From contig NZ_JBHSGB010000017.1 of the NCBI RefSeq assembly GCF_042654345.1, positions 372,001 through 436,000 on the forward strand: 64,000 nucleotides of DNA. Direction: 5' to 3'. This stretch comes from Pararheinheimera marina (lineage in GTDB: Bacteria; Pseudomonadota; Gammaproteobacteria; Enterobacterales; Alteromonadaceae). The position numbers and the translations under genes are program-made. This document shows, piece by piece, positions 44,000 to 54,345 of the stretch (positions are counted from its first letter, which is position 1; every line of letters begins with the position of its first letter). The notes beneath the pieces are model-generated. The model had not been told where the DNA came from. It searched no databases and saw only the letters and a program-made list of their open reading frames with translations.

Positions 44000-44039
44000 A
44001 CTGGACTCCTTCTGTTCGTAACTGACCCTTCACTCAGTG

Positions 44040-46487
44040 TTATTTCCCGAGCCTGACACTTTTCAGACGCAACGCATTCACAATGACGCTGACGGAGGAA
44101 AGAGCCATGGCCGCCGCCGCAATAACTGGCGACAGCAGTATTCCATACACAGGATAAAGCAGACCTGCAGCCACAGGCACGCCAAGTGCGTTGTAGATAA
44201 ATGCAAAAAACAGATTCTGTCGGATATTTTTCATGGTGATCTCTGACAGATGACGGGCCCTGTTCAGTATCATCAAGTCGCCTTTGAGAAGGGTGACTCC
44301 GGCACTTTCAATTGCCACATCTGTACCCGTTCCCATAGCTATGCCCACGTCAGCCGCTGCCAGCGCCGGGGCATCATTTACACCGTCCCCCGCCATCGCA
44401 ACCACATGACCAGACGCTTTCAGTCGGGTTATCACTGCTTTTTTGCCGTCAGGCAGAACCCCGGCTTCAACCTCATCTATTCCCAGTTTCCGTGCGACTG
44501 CTTCAGCAGTAAGCTGGTTATCCCCGGTGAGCATAACAATGCGGATCCCCGCCTGACGCAAAGCTTTAAGCGCATCCGGCGTGGTTGCTTTCACGGGATC
44601 CGAGATAGCTATCAGGCCTGCAAGGTACCCATCTGTGGCCACATAGATAACGGTAGCGCCTTCCATCCGCAACGTATCCGCAACGGCCTTTTGATTATCA
44701 ATAACGATACTGTTTTCCTGCATAGCCAGTTCATTACCAATAACAACCCGTTGACCTTCAACATCGCCTGAAACACCTTTCCCCGACGGAGCATTGAAAT
44801 CACTGACTGCGGGTATCATGATCCCCCTGTGCTGGGCTGCCCGGACTACAGCCACACCCAGCGGATGCTGCGAGCCTTTTTCCACTGCGGCCGCTACACG
44901 TAAAAGAGATGCTTCCCCACCCAGATTGAGACTGATAATCCCTGTCACCGTAGGCGAACCTTCCGTGAGCGTGCCTGTTTTGTCGACAACCAGCGTGTCC
45001 ACTTTTTCAAGACGCTCAAGGGCTTCGGCATTCCTGATTAACACCCCGGCCTGGGCACCTTTGCCTACCCCCACCATTATCGACATCGGTGTGGCCAGCC
45101 CCAGTGCACAGGGGCAGGCAATAATCAGGACCGACACAGCCGCAATCAGACCGTGCGCCATCCTGGGCTCGGGCCCCCAGACAGACCAGATCACGAAAGC
45201 AACAACCGCGATAAGTATCACCAGAGGAACAAACCAGCCTGAAACGCTGTCAGCCATTCTCTGGATGGGGGCACGCGAACGCTGTGCATCAGCGACCATC
45301 TGAACAATTCGTGAGAGCATCGTTTCATCACCGACTTTCTCTGCACGGATGATAAGACTACCTGTCTGATTAATCGTCCCTCCAATGACAGGGTCACTCT
45401 TCGTTTTGATAACCGGCATAGACTCCCCGGTCACCATCGATTCATCAACGGTTGTTTTGCCTTCGATCACGATACCGTCGACCGGAATACTCTCTCCAGG
45501 TCTGATGCGGAGCTTATCGCCAGGCAGGACATCTTCCGCATTAATATCCGTTTCATGACCGTCATGATCCAGCCGTCTGGCGGTTTTGGGGGCAAGGTTC
45601 AGAAGCGCAGTAATGGCGCCTGAGGTTTGTTCCCGTGCCCGCAGCTCAAGAACCTGTCCCAGCAGAACAAGCACCGTAATAACTGCTGCGGCTTCAAAAT
45701 AAACGGCCACCAGGCCATCCATGTTTCTGAACGATGCAGGAAACCAGGAGGGGAAGACGGTTGCAATGACGCTGTAAACCCAGGCTACGCCGGTCCCCAT
45801 TGCAACAAGGGTAAACATATTCAGGGAGCGGTTACGTAACGACATTCCGGCTCGGGCGAAGAATGGCCAGCCACACCACAACACGACAGGGGAGGCCAGA
45901 AGCAGCTGCAGCCATGTGTTGTACTGTGGCGGTACTGTATTCCTCAAGTCGGGAAACAGATGAGATCCCATTTCGAGTACCAGAACCGGAAACGCCAGCA
46001 ACAACCCCAGCCAGAAGCGTCTTGTCATGTCGTGAAGTTCATCACTCGGCCCCGTGGATGCCGTAGCTACGAGCGGCTCCAGTGCCATTCCACAGACAGG
46101 ACAGCTTCCGGGACCACTGCGGCGTATCTCCGGGTGCATCGGACATGTCCACACACCTTCAGAATTCTCTTTTTCCGCCTGGTGGTGAGGCTGTTTTATC
46201 TGATCAGGGCTGACTTCGTGATGATCGTGGTGATGGTGATGGGAATGTTCACTGGCATCTTCGGTAAGATAACGATCGGGATGGGCTTTAAATTTACTCT
46301 CACAGCTGGCGGAGCAGAAATAAAGTTGATGGTCCTGGTATCGAATGCTGCTGTGCGCCCTGTCGGGCAGGATGGCCATCCCGCACACGGGATCTCTCAC
46401 CTTATGCAATACGTGGCCCTCGTCCGGGGATAATGTCTGCTCAGAAGCAGTCTGGTTGTTGTGTTGCACTGCATTGTCATTTTTCAC
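44040..46487 (-). CDS. silP: Ag(+)/Cu(+) P-type ATPase SilP
   Basis: An 815-aa P1B-type ATPase exporting Ag(+) or Cu(+) to the periplasm. The N-terminus has a YHS-like domain (VRDPVCGMAILP, FCSASCESKFKAHPDRY), a histidine-rich stretch and a heavy-metal-binding domain (YTCPMHP-like: VWTCPMHPEIRRSGPGSCPVCGM). Catalytic motifs are ACPCALGLATP (CPC), MVTGES, DKTGTLTEG and GDGVNDAPAL. It is the last large gene of the silCFBAGP run. Confidence 0.95.
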   Translation of the reverse strand: MKNDNAVQHNNQTASEQTLSPDEGHVLHKVRDPVCGMAILPDRAHSSIRYQDHQLYFCSASCESKFKAHPDRYLTEDASEHSHHHHHDHHEVSPDQIKQPHHQAEKENSEGVWTCPMHPEIRRSGPGSCPVCGMALEPLVATASTGPSDELHDMTRRFWLGLLLAFPVLVLEMGSHLFPDLRNTVPPQYNTWLQLLLASPVVLWCGWPFFARAGMSLRNRSLNMFTLVAMGTGVAWVYSVIATVFPSWFPASFRNMDGLVAVYFEAAAVITVLVLLGQVLELRAREQTSGAITALLNLAPKTARRLDHDGHETDINAEDVLPGDKLRIRPGESIPVDGIVIEGKTTVDESMVTGESMPVIKTKSDPVIGGTINQTGSLIIRAEKVGDETMLSRIVQMVADAQRSRAPIQRMADSVSGWFVPLVILIAVVAFVIWSVWGPEPRMAHGLIAAVSVLIIACPCALGLATPMSIMVGVGKGAQAGVLIRNAEALERLEKVDTLVVDKTGTLTEGSPTVTGIISLNLGGEASLLRVAAAVEKGSQHPLGVAVVRAAQHRGIMIPAVSDFNAPSGKGVSGDVEGQRVVIGNELAMQENSIVIDNQKAVADTLRMEGATVIYVATDGYLAGLIAISDPVKATTPDALKALRQAGIRIVMLTGDNQLTAEAVARKLGIDEVEAGVLPDGKKAVITRLKASGHVVAMAGDGVNDAPALAAADVGIAMGTGTDVAIESAGVTLLKGDLMILNRARHLSEITMKNIRQNLFFAFIYNALGVPVAAGLLYPVYGILLSPVIAAAAMALSSVSVIVNALRLKSVRLGK

Positions 46488-46613
46488 AGTAACTCTCCTT
46501 ATGCATACCGAAGCATCTTCTGTCTTCAGGGTATGTCATGGATGCGATTATCACGAATATCGCCGGCACAGGAGTGCCTGCTACCGGCGTCCCGTTATCA
46601 GCCGTTCCGCTGA

Positions 46614-47054
46614 CTATTCGATTCGCTGAAAGACTTTTTTACTTCCATCCGGTGAGAATGCGATAACATCGTAAGCCTCTTTTCGGGCTCCCATCTCCAT
46701 TCCAGGACTTCCTGCTGGCATACCGGGGGTGGCGAGACCGTATATACCCGAACCAGACTGCATTGCCTTATGTATCGTTGTCGCAGGCACATGGCCTTCA
46801 ATGATCAAATTACCGGCAACCGCGGTATGACAACTTCGTAGTCCTGCAGGAATAGCATGCTTTTCTTTCAGGGCTGACAGCGCCTGATCATTCATGACGT
46901 GAGTTCGTACTTCAAACCCGTCTTTTTCCATCGCTTTGCCCCACAGGGAACAACAGCCACAGTTTTCAGATTTGTACATATCAATCACTTTTTCACTCGC
47001 CATCGCGGGTAGTGAAAGGCCGAGAGCCAGCGCCATTAGAACCACTTTTTTCAT
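46614..47054 (-). CDS. silG: DUF411 metal-binding protein SilG
   Basis: A 146-aa periplasmic protein (signal peptide to about residue 20, LALGLSLPAMA). The DUF411 domain has YKSENCGCCSLWGKAM with the CxC-C motif, SCHTA and GMPAGSPGMEMG, whose methionines and cysteines could bind Ag(+) or Cu(+). Known as ORF105 in silver clusters. ATG 47054 follows AGAGGT, preferred over GTG 47060. Confidence 0.88.
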   Translation of the reverse strand: MKKVVLMALALGLSLPAMASEKVIDMYKSENCGCCSLWGKAMEKDGFEVRTHVMNDQALSALKEKHAIPAGLRSCHTAVAGNLIIEGHVPATTIHKAMQSGSGIYGLATPGMPAGSPGMEMGARKEAYDVIAFSPDGSKKVFQRIE

Positions 47055-47140
47055 ACTCACCTCTGTATATTATCGATATAAACCCTGACGTCAGGGTGAA
47101 TCAGTAAAGAAGGACACCCACAGGGGGTGCCCTTTCAGGT

Positions 47141-50100
47141 TCAGGACACGCTTTTTTTATGTCTGCGCAGCCAGATTAATTTGTAGGCGGCAGGAATAAT
47201 GAACAGGGACAGCAGCGGAGCCGTGATCATCCCACCAATCATGGGTGCCGCGATACGGCTCATGACCTCTGAACCTGCACCGGTTCCCCAGAGTATTGGC
47301 AGCAGACCCGCAATGATCACCGCCACGGTCATGGCTTTCGGCCGGACACGCAGTACGGCACCATGATAGAGGGCTTCATCAAGGCCTTCCGGTGTGAACG
47401 TCTCTTTACGGGACAATTCCGGGTGCGCTTCAATGGCATGACGCAGATACATCAGCATGACCACGCCAAACTCTGCTGCCACCCCGGCCAGGGCGATAAA
47501 CCCGGTTCCGGTCGCCACTGACATATGGAAGCCCTGCCAGTACAGGAACCATATCCCGCCAACCAGGGCAAACGGCAGGCTCATCAAGATCAACAGGGCT
47601 TCATCAACCCTGCGGAATGCCAGATATAACAGGATGAAGATGATCATCACCGTCATCGGTACCATCAGTTTTAATTTCTTATTGGCGTGCTCGAGTAATT
47701 CAAACTGTCCTGAGAATGCCACACTGGTCCCCGGTCTCAGTTTCACTTTCTCACTGATGGCCGTCTTAATATCGTTCACCACCGACACCATGTCCCTGCC
47801 GCGGGCATCAACATAAATCCAGCTGGCTGGCCGGGCATTTTCGGTTTTCAGCATGGTTGGTCCGGAAACGACCTTAATATCGGCAACATCGCCCAGCGTA
47901 ATTTGCTGCTTCATTGGGGTCAGGATTGGCATCTCTCTCAACGCCTGCGGACTGTTACGGTAATCCTGCGGATAGCGAATGTTAATAGGGTACCGGGCCA
48001 CGCCTTCAACCGTCTCACCCACCATAGCCCCACCGATTGCTGAAGAGACGAACAGCTGGACGTCGCCCACAGTCATCCCGTACCGGGAAGCTTTTTCCCG
48101 GTTAATGTCCACATCAATATAACGTCCACCTTCCAGTCGTTCAGCCAGTGCGGAAACCACACCAGGTACGGTTTTAGCGACTGCTTCGATACTCTGTGCT
48201 GTTACATCGATATCCGACAGAACAGTACCCGATACCTTAATACCTATCGGACTTTTAATGCCGGTTGAGAGCATATCAATACGGTTACGGATAGGCGGTA
48301 CCCAGAGGTTGGCCAGACCCGGTAAACGGACGGTCCTGTCGAGTTCTTCAATAATCTTGTCAATCGTCATGCCTGGACGCCACTGATCCTCAGGTTTCAG
48401 TTGGATGGTGGTTTCCATCATTTCGAGCGGAGCAGAATCCGTGGCGGTCTCAGCCTTACCGGTCTTGCCAAAAACGGAGGCCACTTCAGGCACCGTTTTG
48501 ATTAGTTTGTCCGTGGTCTGTAAGAGCGCAGCAGCTTCTCCAGGAGACACGCCAGGTAACGTTGACGGCATATACAACAGGTCACCTTCGTTCATCTTCG
48601 GTAAAAACTCGCCGCCCACCTGACTCAGTGGCCAGATAACAGTGAAAATGGATAAAGCCGCAACCAGCAGGGTTGTTTTTGGCCAGTGTAGTACCCTGAG
48701 CAGTAACGGGTGATACGCTTTAATCAGCAACCGGTTCAGTGGGTTACTGGTCTCAGCAGGAATTTTCCCGCGGATCCAGAACCCCATCAGAATAGGGATA
48801 ACAATGATTGCCAGTATGGCTGCACCCGCCATGGAATACGTTTTTGTAAAGGCCAGCGGACCAAACAGACGCCCTTCCTGCCCTTCCAGGGTAAAAATAG
48901 GAATGAACGATAATGTGATAATCAGCAGGCTGATAAACAGCGCTGGACCCACTTCAACGGAGGCGTCAGTGATAACCTTCCAGCGGGTGGCATTATCAAT
49001 CTGTTCCCCGGGATGCTGATGGTCCCACTCCTCAAGCCGTTTATGCGCGTTTTCGATCATGACGATGGCGGCATCCACCATAGCTCCGACGGCTATTGCA
49101 ATCCCTCCCAGCGACATAATGTTGGCATTCAGCCCCTGGAAGTGCATGACGATAAAGGCGATACACAGGCCAAGTGGCAGAGAAATAATCGCCACCAGGG
49201 CAGAACGGACATGCCAGAGGAACAGTGCGCAAACGACAGCAACAACGATAAACTCTTCAAGAAGCTTGTAACTGAGGTTGTCAATCGCACGATCGATTAA
49301 CTGGCTGCGATCGTATGTCGTTACGATCTCCACTCCTTCAGGCAGGCTTGCCTTCAGCGTGTCCAGTTTATCCCTCACCGCCGTAATGACTTCGCGTGCA
49401 TTTTTGCCCGAACGCAGGATCACCACTCCGCCAGCGACTTCGCCCTGACCGTTAAGCTCAGCGATACCACGCCGCATTTCCGGTCCCATTTGTATGCGGG
49501 CAACATCACGCAGGTAAACAGGTACTCCATTTTCCCCCGTTTTCAGGACGATATTTTTGAAATCATCAATAGTCTGAAGATAACCGCTGGCCCGGACCAT
49601 ATACTCTGACTCAGCAATTTCAACAGATGAGCCACCGGCTTCCTGGTTAGATGAGCTAAGAGCTTGTTTTACTTCTGGCAGACTGATGCCGTACTGCGTC
49701 AGTTTTACCGGGTCAAGCTGGATCTGATACTGCTTAACCACGCCGCCTACGGATGCAACTTCAGCGACATTAGGAATGGTTTTCAGCTCAAACTTCAGGA
49801 ACCAGTCCTGCAGAGAACGCAGTTCTGAAAGGTCGTGTTTTCCGCTGCGATCGACAAGGGCATATTCAAAAATCCAGCCCACACCCGTGGCATCCGGACC
49901 GATTTCAGAACTCACCCCGGCGGGCAGTTTTCCCTGAACCTGATTCAGATATTCCAGCACGCGGGAACGGGCCCAGTACAGATCGGTGCCGTCTTCAAAA
50001 ATGACATATACATACGAATCACCGAACTGTGAAAAACCACGCACAGTTTTTGCGCCAGGTACGGAGAGCATGGTGGTGGTAAGTGGATAGGTGACCTGGT

Positions 50101-50287
50101 TTTCTACAATCTGCGGGGCCTGGCCGGGATAGCTGGTTTTAATAATGACCTGCACATCTGACAGGTCAGGCAAGGCATCGACCGGCGTGTTAATAATCGT
50201 CCATGTACCCCAGATGCTGAGAAACAGGGCCCCCATCATGACCAGGAAACGGTTGGCGACAGAGCGCCGGATAATCCATTCAATCAT
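47141..50287 (-). CDS. silA: RND silver/copper efflux pump SilA
   Basis: A 1048-aa inner-membrane RND transporter of the CusA/SilA type (family length about 1048). It has the N-terminal membrane segment VANRFLVMMGALFLSIWGTW, the PVDALPDLSDVQVII block typical of HME-RND pumps, a GAMVDAAIVMIENAHKRLEEW motif in TM4 with the essential acidic residue, and long periplasmic loops with paired methionines. It takes Ag(+)/Cu(+) from the periplasm and pumps it with SilB and SilC. Confidence 0.96.
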   Translation of the reverse strand: MIEWIIRRSVANRFLVMMGALFLSIWGTWTIINTPVDALPDLSDVQVIIKTSYPGQAPQIVENQVTYPLTTTMLSVPGAKTVRGFSQFGDSYVYVIFEDGTDLYWARSRVLEYLNQVQGKLPAGVSSEIGPDATGVGWIFEYALVDRSGKHDLSELRSLQDWFLKFELKTIPNVAEVASVGGVVKQYQIQLDPVKLTQYGISLPEVKQALSSSNQEAGGSSVEIAESEYMVRASGYLQTIDDFKNIVLKTGENGVPVYLRDVARIQMGPEMRRGIAELNGQGEVAGGVVILRSGKNAREVITAVRDKLDTLKASLPEGVEIVTTYDRSQLIDRAIDNLSYKLLEEFIVVAVVCALFLWHVRSALVAIISLPLGLCIAFIVMHFQGLNANIMSLGGIAIAVGAMVDAAIVMIENAHKRLEEWDHQHPGEQIDNATRWKVITDASVEVGPALFISLLIITLSFIPIFTLEGQEGRLFGPLAFTKTYSMAGAAILAIIVIPILMGFWIRGKIPAETSNPLNRLLIKAYHPLLLRVLHWPKTTLLVAALSIFTVIWPLSQVGGEFLPKMNEGDLLYMPSTLPGVSPGEAAALLQTTDKLIKTVPEVASVFGKTGKAETATDSAPLEMMETTIQLKPEDQWRPGMTIDKIIEELDRTVRLPGLANLWVPPIRNRIDMLSTGIKSPIGIKVSGTVLSDIDVTAQSIEAVAKTVPGVVSALAERLEGGRYIDVDINREKASRYGMTVGDVQLFVSSAIGGAMVGETVEGVARYPINIRYPQDYRNSPQALREMPILTPMKQQITLGDVADIKVVSGPTMLKTENARPASWIYVDARGRDMVSVVNDIKTAISEKVKLRPGTSVAFSGQFELLEHANKKLKLMVPMTVMIIFILLYLAFRRVDEALLILMSLPFALVGGIWFLYWQGFHMSVATGTGFIALAGVAAEFGVVMLMYLRHAIEAHPELSRKETFTPEGLDEALYHGAVLRVRPKAMTVAVIIAGLLPILWGTGAGSEVMSRIAAPMIGGMITAPLLSLFIIPAAYKLIWLRRHKKSVS

Positions 50288-50297
50288 CGTCGTCTCC

Positions 50298-51590
50298 TCA
50301 GTGCCCTGAATGCCTATTTACAGGCTGGTCAGACATTGCTGGCATACTGCTTTCTGTTTTTTCAGGATGGCGCATACGTTCCAGCGCGCCCGTAATATTG
50401 GCTTCGGAGTCAATGAGGAACAGACCACTGACCACCACGGTATCGCCTTCATTCAGGCCGGAGCCGATGCCGGACTGTTGTTGTGATTCATGCAGAACGT
50501 GGATCTGTTTCGGCACAAACTTGCCTTCATCATCAACAGTAATCACGCGCTGTTCTTTGCCGGTATCGATAACGGCCTGGCTTGGTATCAGCAGCATCTC
50601 CTGGCTCTTGGTATTGAGTTTCAGATAGGCATTCATGCCCGGCTTGAGAAACTCATCCTTATTAGAAACCTGGAGACGGACCTGAAGCGTACGGGTTGTC
50701 TGATCCACGCTGGGAAGAATGTTCCATTTTTCGACATGGAATGTTTTATCCGGATAAGCCGGTACCGAAATTTCAAACTGCGACGTATCTTTCAGCAGAT
50801 AGGCGATAGATTCCGGCACTGCAGCGCTGATCCAGACCGGGTCCATCCCCTGAATCTGAGCCACCACCTTATCTTTCGAAATATTCATGCCGGTGCGCAG
50901 GTCAAATGCAGTAATGACACCATCAATAGGTGCTTTAATGGTAAAACGGGTCTGGATTGTGCGGGTTGAACGCAGTCTTTGAATATCCTCTTCCGGCATA
51001 CCAGCCAGACGAAGTCGCTCCAGAACCCCTTTTATCTGGGTTGGCGTACCGCCTGTACCGGATAGCAGCAGGAACTCACTTTGTGCCTCAACCCATTCAG
51101 GAATGGTGATATCGATAAGCGGAGTGCCTTTCTTCACATGATCGCCAGTAGTCAGGGGATACACTTTTTCGACGAAACCGTCAGAGCGCGCCTGCACAAT
51201 GACAAACTGATATTCGTTGTAACTGACATTAGCCGGGATTGTCTGAGAATAATTCAGCATTCCTCGCGTGACTTTTTGCGTTTTTAATCCCAGATTCTGA
51301 ACCTGGGTTGGATCGATACGGATCCCGCCATTGCTTTTATCGCCACTTTCATCAGCATATTTTGGCACAAGGTCCATATCCATAAAGGGAGATTTTCCGG
51401 GTTTATCAAATTTGGTATCCGGTTTCATCGGGTCATACCAGAAAAGTACCTTTTTCTCCGGTGCCTTTTGTTCTGTTTGTACTGTTTTTTGTGATGAGTT
51501 TACATACTGCCAGGCAGTAACCGATATCAGCCCTCCTGCTAGGAGGCTGCTGATAATTATTGCAGCATATTTTATCTTTAAAGAAGCCAT
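50298..51590 (-). CDS. silB: membrane-fusion adaptor SilB
   Basis: A 430-aa periplasmic adaptor of the CusB/SilB family. It has an N-terminal membrane anchor (YAAIIISSLLAGGLISVTAW), a metal-binding segment FWYDPMKPDTKFDKPGKSPFMDMDLVPKY with conserved methionines, and lipoyl/barrel domains (VKKGTPLIDITIPEW). It passes metal from SilF to SilA and joins SilA to SilC. It is 10 bases upstream of silA. Confidence 0.95.
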   Translation of the reverse strand: MASLKIKYAAIIISSLLAGGLISVTAWQYVNSSQKTVQTEQKAPEKKVLFWYDPMKPDTKFDKPGKSPFMDMDLVPKYADESGDKSNGGIRIDPTQVQNLGLKTQKVTRGMLNYSQTIPANVSYNEYQFVIVQARSDGFVEKVYPLTTGDHVKKGTPLIDITIPEWVEAQSEFLLLSGTGGTPTQIKGVLERLRLAGMPEEDIQRLRSTRTIQTRFTIKAPIDGVITAFDLRTGMNISKDKVVAQIQGMDPVWISAAVPESIAYLLKDTSQFEISVPAYPDKTFHVEKWNILPSVDQTTRTLQVRLQVSNKDEFLKPGMNAYLKLNTKSQEMLLIPSQAVIDTGKEQRVITVDDEGKFVPKQIHVLHESQQQSGIGSGLNEGDTVVVSGLFLIDSEANITGALERMRHPEKTESSMPAMSDQPVNRHSGH

Positions 51591-51703
51591 ACAATTTCTC
51601 GCTGAAAAATCAAAACACCTGGCATATGCGCCCGATCATTCATTCACAGTAATCCCTTAATGAATGTTCAGGCGCACTGGATGTATTCGCTCCGGACAGT
51701 CAA

Positions 51704-52057
51704 TCAGGATTGCGTAACGTTAATGCTTTTGAGTAAGGAGATATTGCCCTGCTGAATAAACGAGAAATCGACATGGTTGCCGGTTTTCAGGGCATTGATA
51801 GCGTCGTCTGCATTAACAAAAGTGAAGCGCATGGTCATTGCAGGCCAGCCCACCGCAGGGATTGCTTCGTGCGAAATGGTGATCTTTTTACTATTCATAT
51901 CAATGTCTTTAACGACACCGGTGCCCTTGATAACCTGCTGTACCGAAGCATCACTGGCAGCATTCATATCGCCATGCTGATGTGTTTCAGCATGAAGACC
52001 GGCAGAAAACATGACAGAGAAGGCACCAAATAAAACAGCTTTAAGTGAATTACGCAT
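51704..52057 (-). CDS. silF: periplasmic silver/copper chaperone SilF
   Basis: A 117-aa protein with a signal peptide (to about residue 23) and a CusF-type OB fold: VVKDIDMNSKKITISHEAI and PAVGWPAMTMRFTF, giving the H, W, M, M ligand set that binds Cu(+)/Ag(+). It delivers metal to SilB. It lies between silC and silB. Confidence 0.94.
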   Translation of the reverse strand: MRNSLKAVLFGAFSVMFSAGLHAETHQHGDMNAASDASVQQVIKGTGVVKDIDMNSKKITISHEAIPAVGWPAMTMRFTFVNADDAINALKTGNHVDFSFIQQGNISLLKSINVTQS

Positions 52058-52089
52058 TTTTAATTTCCTGATTAATTAATTAAATAAAT

Positions 52090-53475
52090 TTATTCTACCC
52101 AACCGCCACCCAGCGCAGTAAACAGATTAATTTCGTTAACCTGTCGGGAATAGGTAAGATCGAGAATGGTTTGCTGCGTAGCGAAGAGGGAACGTTCTGC
52201 ATCCAGCACTTCGATGTAACTGACAGCACCACTTGCATACAATCCTCTGGCTCGCTGGAGAGTTATCTGAAGTGAATCAAGATAACGCTGCTGTGACTCA
52301 AGTTGCTGGCTAAGGCTGTCGCGCAGCGCAAACGTGTCGGAAACATCCTTAAAGGCGGACTGAATTTTTTGTTCGTAATTAACCACCGACTGTTGCTGGC
52401 GAATTTCTGCCAGTTTGAGATTGGCTTTGTTCCTGCCGGCATTAAAAACAGGAATGTCAATTTTAGGGATAAAATTCCACATTCCGCTTCCTGGCGTGAA
52501 GAGACTGGACAGCTCCGTACTGCTTGCGGAAAGGCCACTGGTCAGGGTAATGGACGGGAAAAAGGCCGCCCGCGCTGCGCCAATATTCGCATCAGCCGCT
52601 TTCAGCTGGTATTCCGCCTCCATAATATCCGGTCGCTGCAGCAAAATTTGTGACGACAGGTTTGATGGCAGTTTAACTGGCGCGATCTCACCGCCTTTCA
52701 TCCCTTTTTCTGGCGGCAGTGCACGGTACGTTCCCAGCACCAGTTGCAGGGCATTGTTTGCCTGAGCCAGATCGCCTTCTCGTTTGGCTATCTCAGCGCG
52801 GGTACTTTCGATTTGTCCCCTGGCCTGTTCAAGCGCCAGCACATTCGTACTCCCGGTCACGAGCTGTTGCTCAACGAAAGCATAGGACTGTTGATAATTT
52901 TTCAGCGTTTCCCGCGCAATACCAAGTTGTTCGTACGCCAGTTGCTGGCTGAAATAGCTTTGTGAAACGTTGGATACCAGCAGGATGTGTACGGCCCGAC
53001 GGGCTTCTTCGCTGGCAAAGTAGTTCTGGCGATCAGCATCACTCATGTTCTTAAGTTTGCCGAAAAAATCGAGCTCATAACTGAACTCCAGACCTGCGTC
53101 GTACTCCTGTGTGGTCGGCTTGTCACCTTTCAGACCACCGCTGTATGTGATCCCGGATGAGGCATTCAGCTGGGGATAACGATCTGCATCCGTGACGTTG
53201 AACTGGGCCCGGGCCTCTTCAACCTTCAGTGCAGCCATTCTCAAATCACGGTTATTAGTCAGGGCTTCAGTAATCAGCCGGGTGACCTGGGGATCGACAA
53301 AAAAGTTACGCCAGCCCGTATCCTGATAGCCATTCACCGCTGGCGTCAGGCTGTTACGGGACAGTGAAAACTGCTGGGGTACCGGTGCTGCCGGACGCTG
53401 ATATTCAGGCGCCAGAGAGACACAACCAGCCAGAATGAAGATTGTGCTGATGCTGAGTAGTTTTAATTTGAACAT
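52090..53475 (-). CDS. silC: outer-membrane channel SilC
   Basis: A 461-aa TolC-type lipoprotein: LLSISTIFILAGCVSL lipobox and two outer-membrane efflux repeats with long alpha-helical parts (ADANIGAARAAFFPSITLTSGLS and YSRQVNEINLFTALGGGW). It forms the exit duct of the SilCBA pump. It is the first gene of the minus-strand operon, with a SilR-type box upstream. Confidence 0.95.
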   Translation of the reverse strand: MFKLKLLSISTIFILAGCVSLAPEYQRPAAPVPQQFSLSRNSLTPAVNGYQDTGWRNFFVDPQVTRLITEALTNNRDLRMAALKVEEARAQFNVTDADRYPQLNASSGITYSGGLKGDKPTTQEYDAGLEFSYELDFFGKLKNMSDADRQNYFASEEARRAVHILLVSNVSQSYFSQQLAYEQLGIARETLKNYQQSYAFVEQQLVTGSTNVLALEQARGQIESTRAEIAKREGDLAQANNALQLVLGTYRALPPEKGMKGGEIAPVKLPSNLSSQILLQRPDIMEAEYQLKAADANIGAARAAFFPSITLTSGLSASSTELSSLFTPGSGMWNFIPKIDIPVFNAGRNKANLKLAEIRQQQSVVNYEQKIQSAFKDVSDTFALRDSLSQQLESQQRYLDSLQITLQRARGLYASGAVSYIEVLDAERSLFATQQTILDLTYSRQVNEINLFTALGGGWVE

Positions 53476-53577
53476 ATTGCTTCTCGTCCAGGCAGACCTG
53501 GTAAATGGTTCAAATGAAGTTCAGAGTATTACCAGGGTTACTTTACAGAATGCACTCTGTTTGTCGGGTGACAGAAT

Positions 53578-53595
53578 AATGACAATGTTGTCATT
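53578..53595. promoter_or_regulatory. SilR/CusR box in the silC-silR gap
   Basis: AATGACAATGTTGTCATT is a near-perfect palindrome matching the CusR-type box (AATGACAA-NN-TTGTCATT). It lies in the 189-base divergent gap between silC and silR and could control both directions. Confidence 0.85.
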
Positions 53596-53664
53596 TTTAC
53601 GGTAATTCGTTGATTACGATCGTGTGCGCAATAGAATGACATTAGCAGCCAGACGGGGAGCAAG

Positions 53665-54345
53665 ATGAAAATATTGATCGTCGAAGACGAAATTAAAACA
53701 GGTGAATATCTCAGCAAAGGGCTTACAGAGGCAGGGTTCGTAGTGGATCACGCTGATAATGGTCTTACCGGATATCATCTCGCCATGACAGCCGAGTATG
53801 ATTTAGTCATTCTGGACATAATGCTGCCTGATGTGAACGGCTGGGATATCATCCGCATGCTGCGCACTGCCGGAAAGGGTATGCCGGTCTTACTACTGAC
53901 GGCCCTCGGCACGATCGAACACAGGGTCAAAGGACTGGAACTGGGTGCGGACGATTATCTGGTTAAACCCTTTGCGTTTGCCGAACTGCTGGCCCGGGTG
54001 AGAACCCTTCTGAGGCGGGGAAACACGATGATCACGGAAAGCCAGTTTAGGGTGGCTGATCTCTCGATGGATCTCGTATCCAGAAAAGTCAGTCGCGCCG
54101 GAAACCGCATTGTGCTCACCAGTAAAGAGTTCAGCCTGCTGGAATTTTTCATTCGCCATCAGGGCGAGGTTCTTCCCCGTTCCCTGATTGCCTCTCAGGT
54201 CTGGGACATGAATTTTGACAGCGACACTAACGCGATTGATGTCGCCGTAAAGCGACTCCGCGCTAAAATAGACAACGATTACGGGACAAAGCTGATCCAG
54301 ACTGTCCGGGGCGTGGGCTATATGCTGGAGGCCCCGGATGCATAG
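53665..54345 (+). CDS. silR: response regulator SilR
   Basis: A 226-aa OmpR/PhoB-family regulator. The receiver has VEDEIKTG, the phospho-acceptor in LVILDIMLPD and KPFAF with the conserved lysine; the winged-helix DNA-binding domain includes LTSKEFSLLEFFIRHQGEV and VRGVGYMLE. It responds to SilS and binds the palindromic boxes here. It overlaps silS by eight bases. Confidence 0.95.
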   Translation: MKILIVEDEIKTGEYLSKGLTEAGFVVDHADNGLTGYHLAMTAEYDLVILDIMLPDVNGWDIIRMLRTAGKGMPVLLLTALGTIEHRVKGLELGADDYLVKPFAFAELLARVRTLLRRGNTMITESQFRVADLSMDLVSRKVSRAGNRIVLTSKEFSLLEFFIRHQGEVLPRSLIASQVWDMNFDSDTNAIDVAVKRLRAKIDNDYGTKLIQTVRGVGYMLEAPDA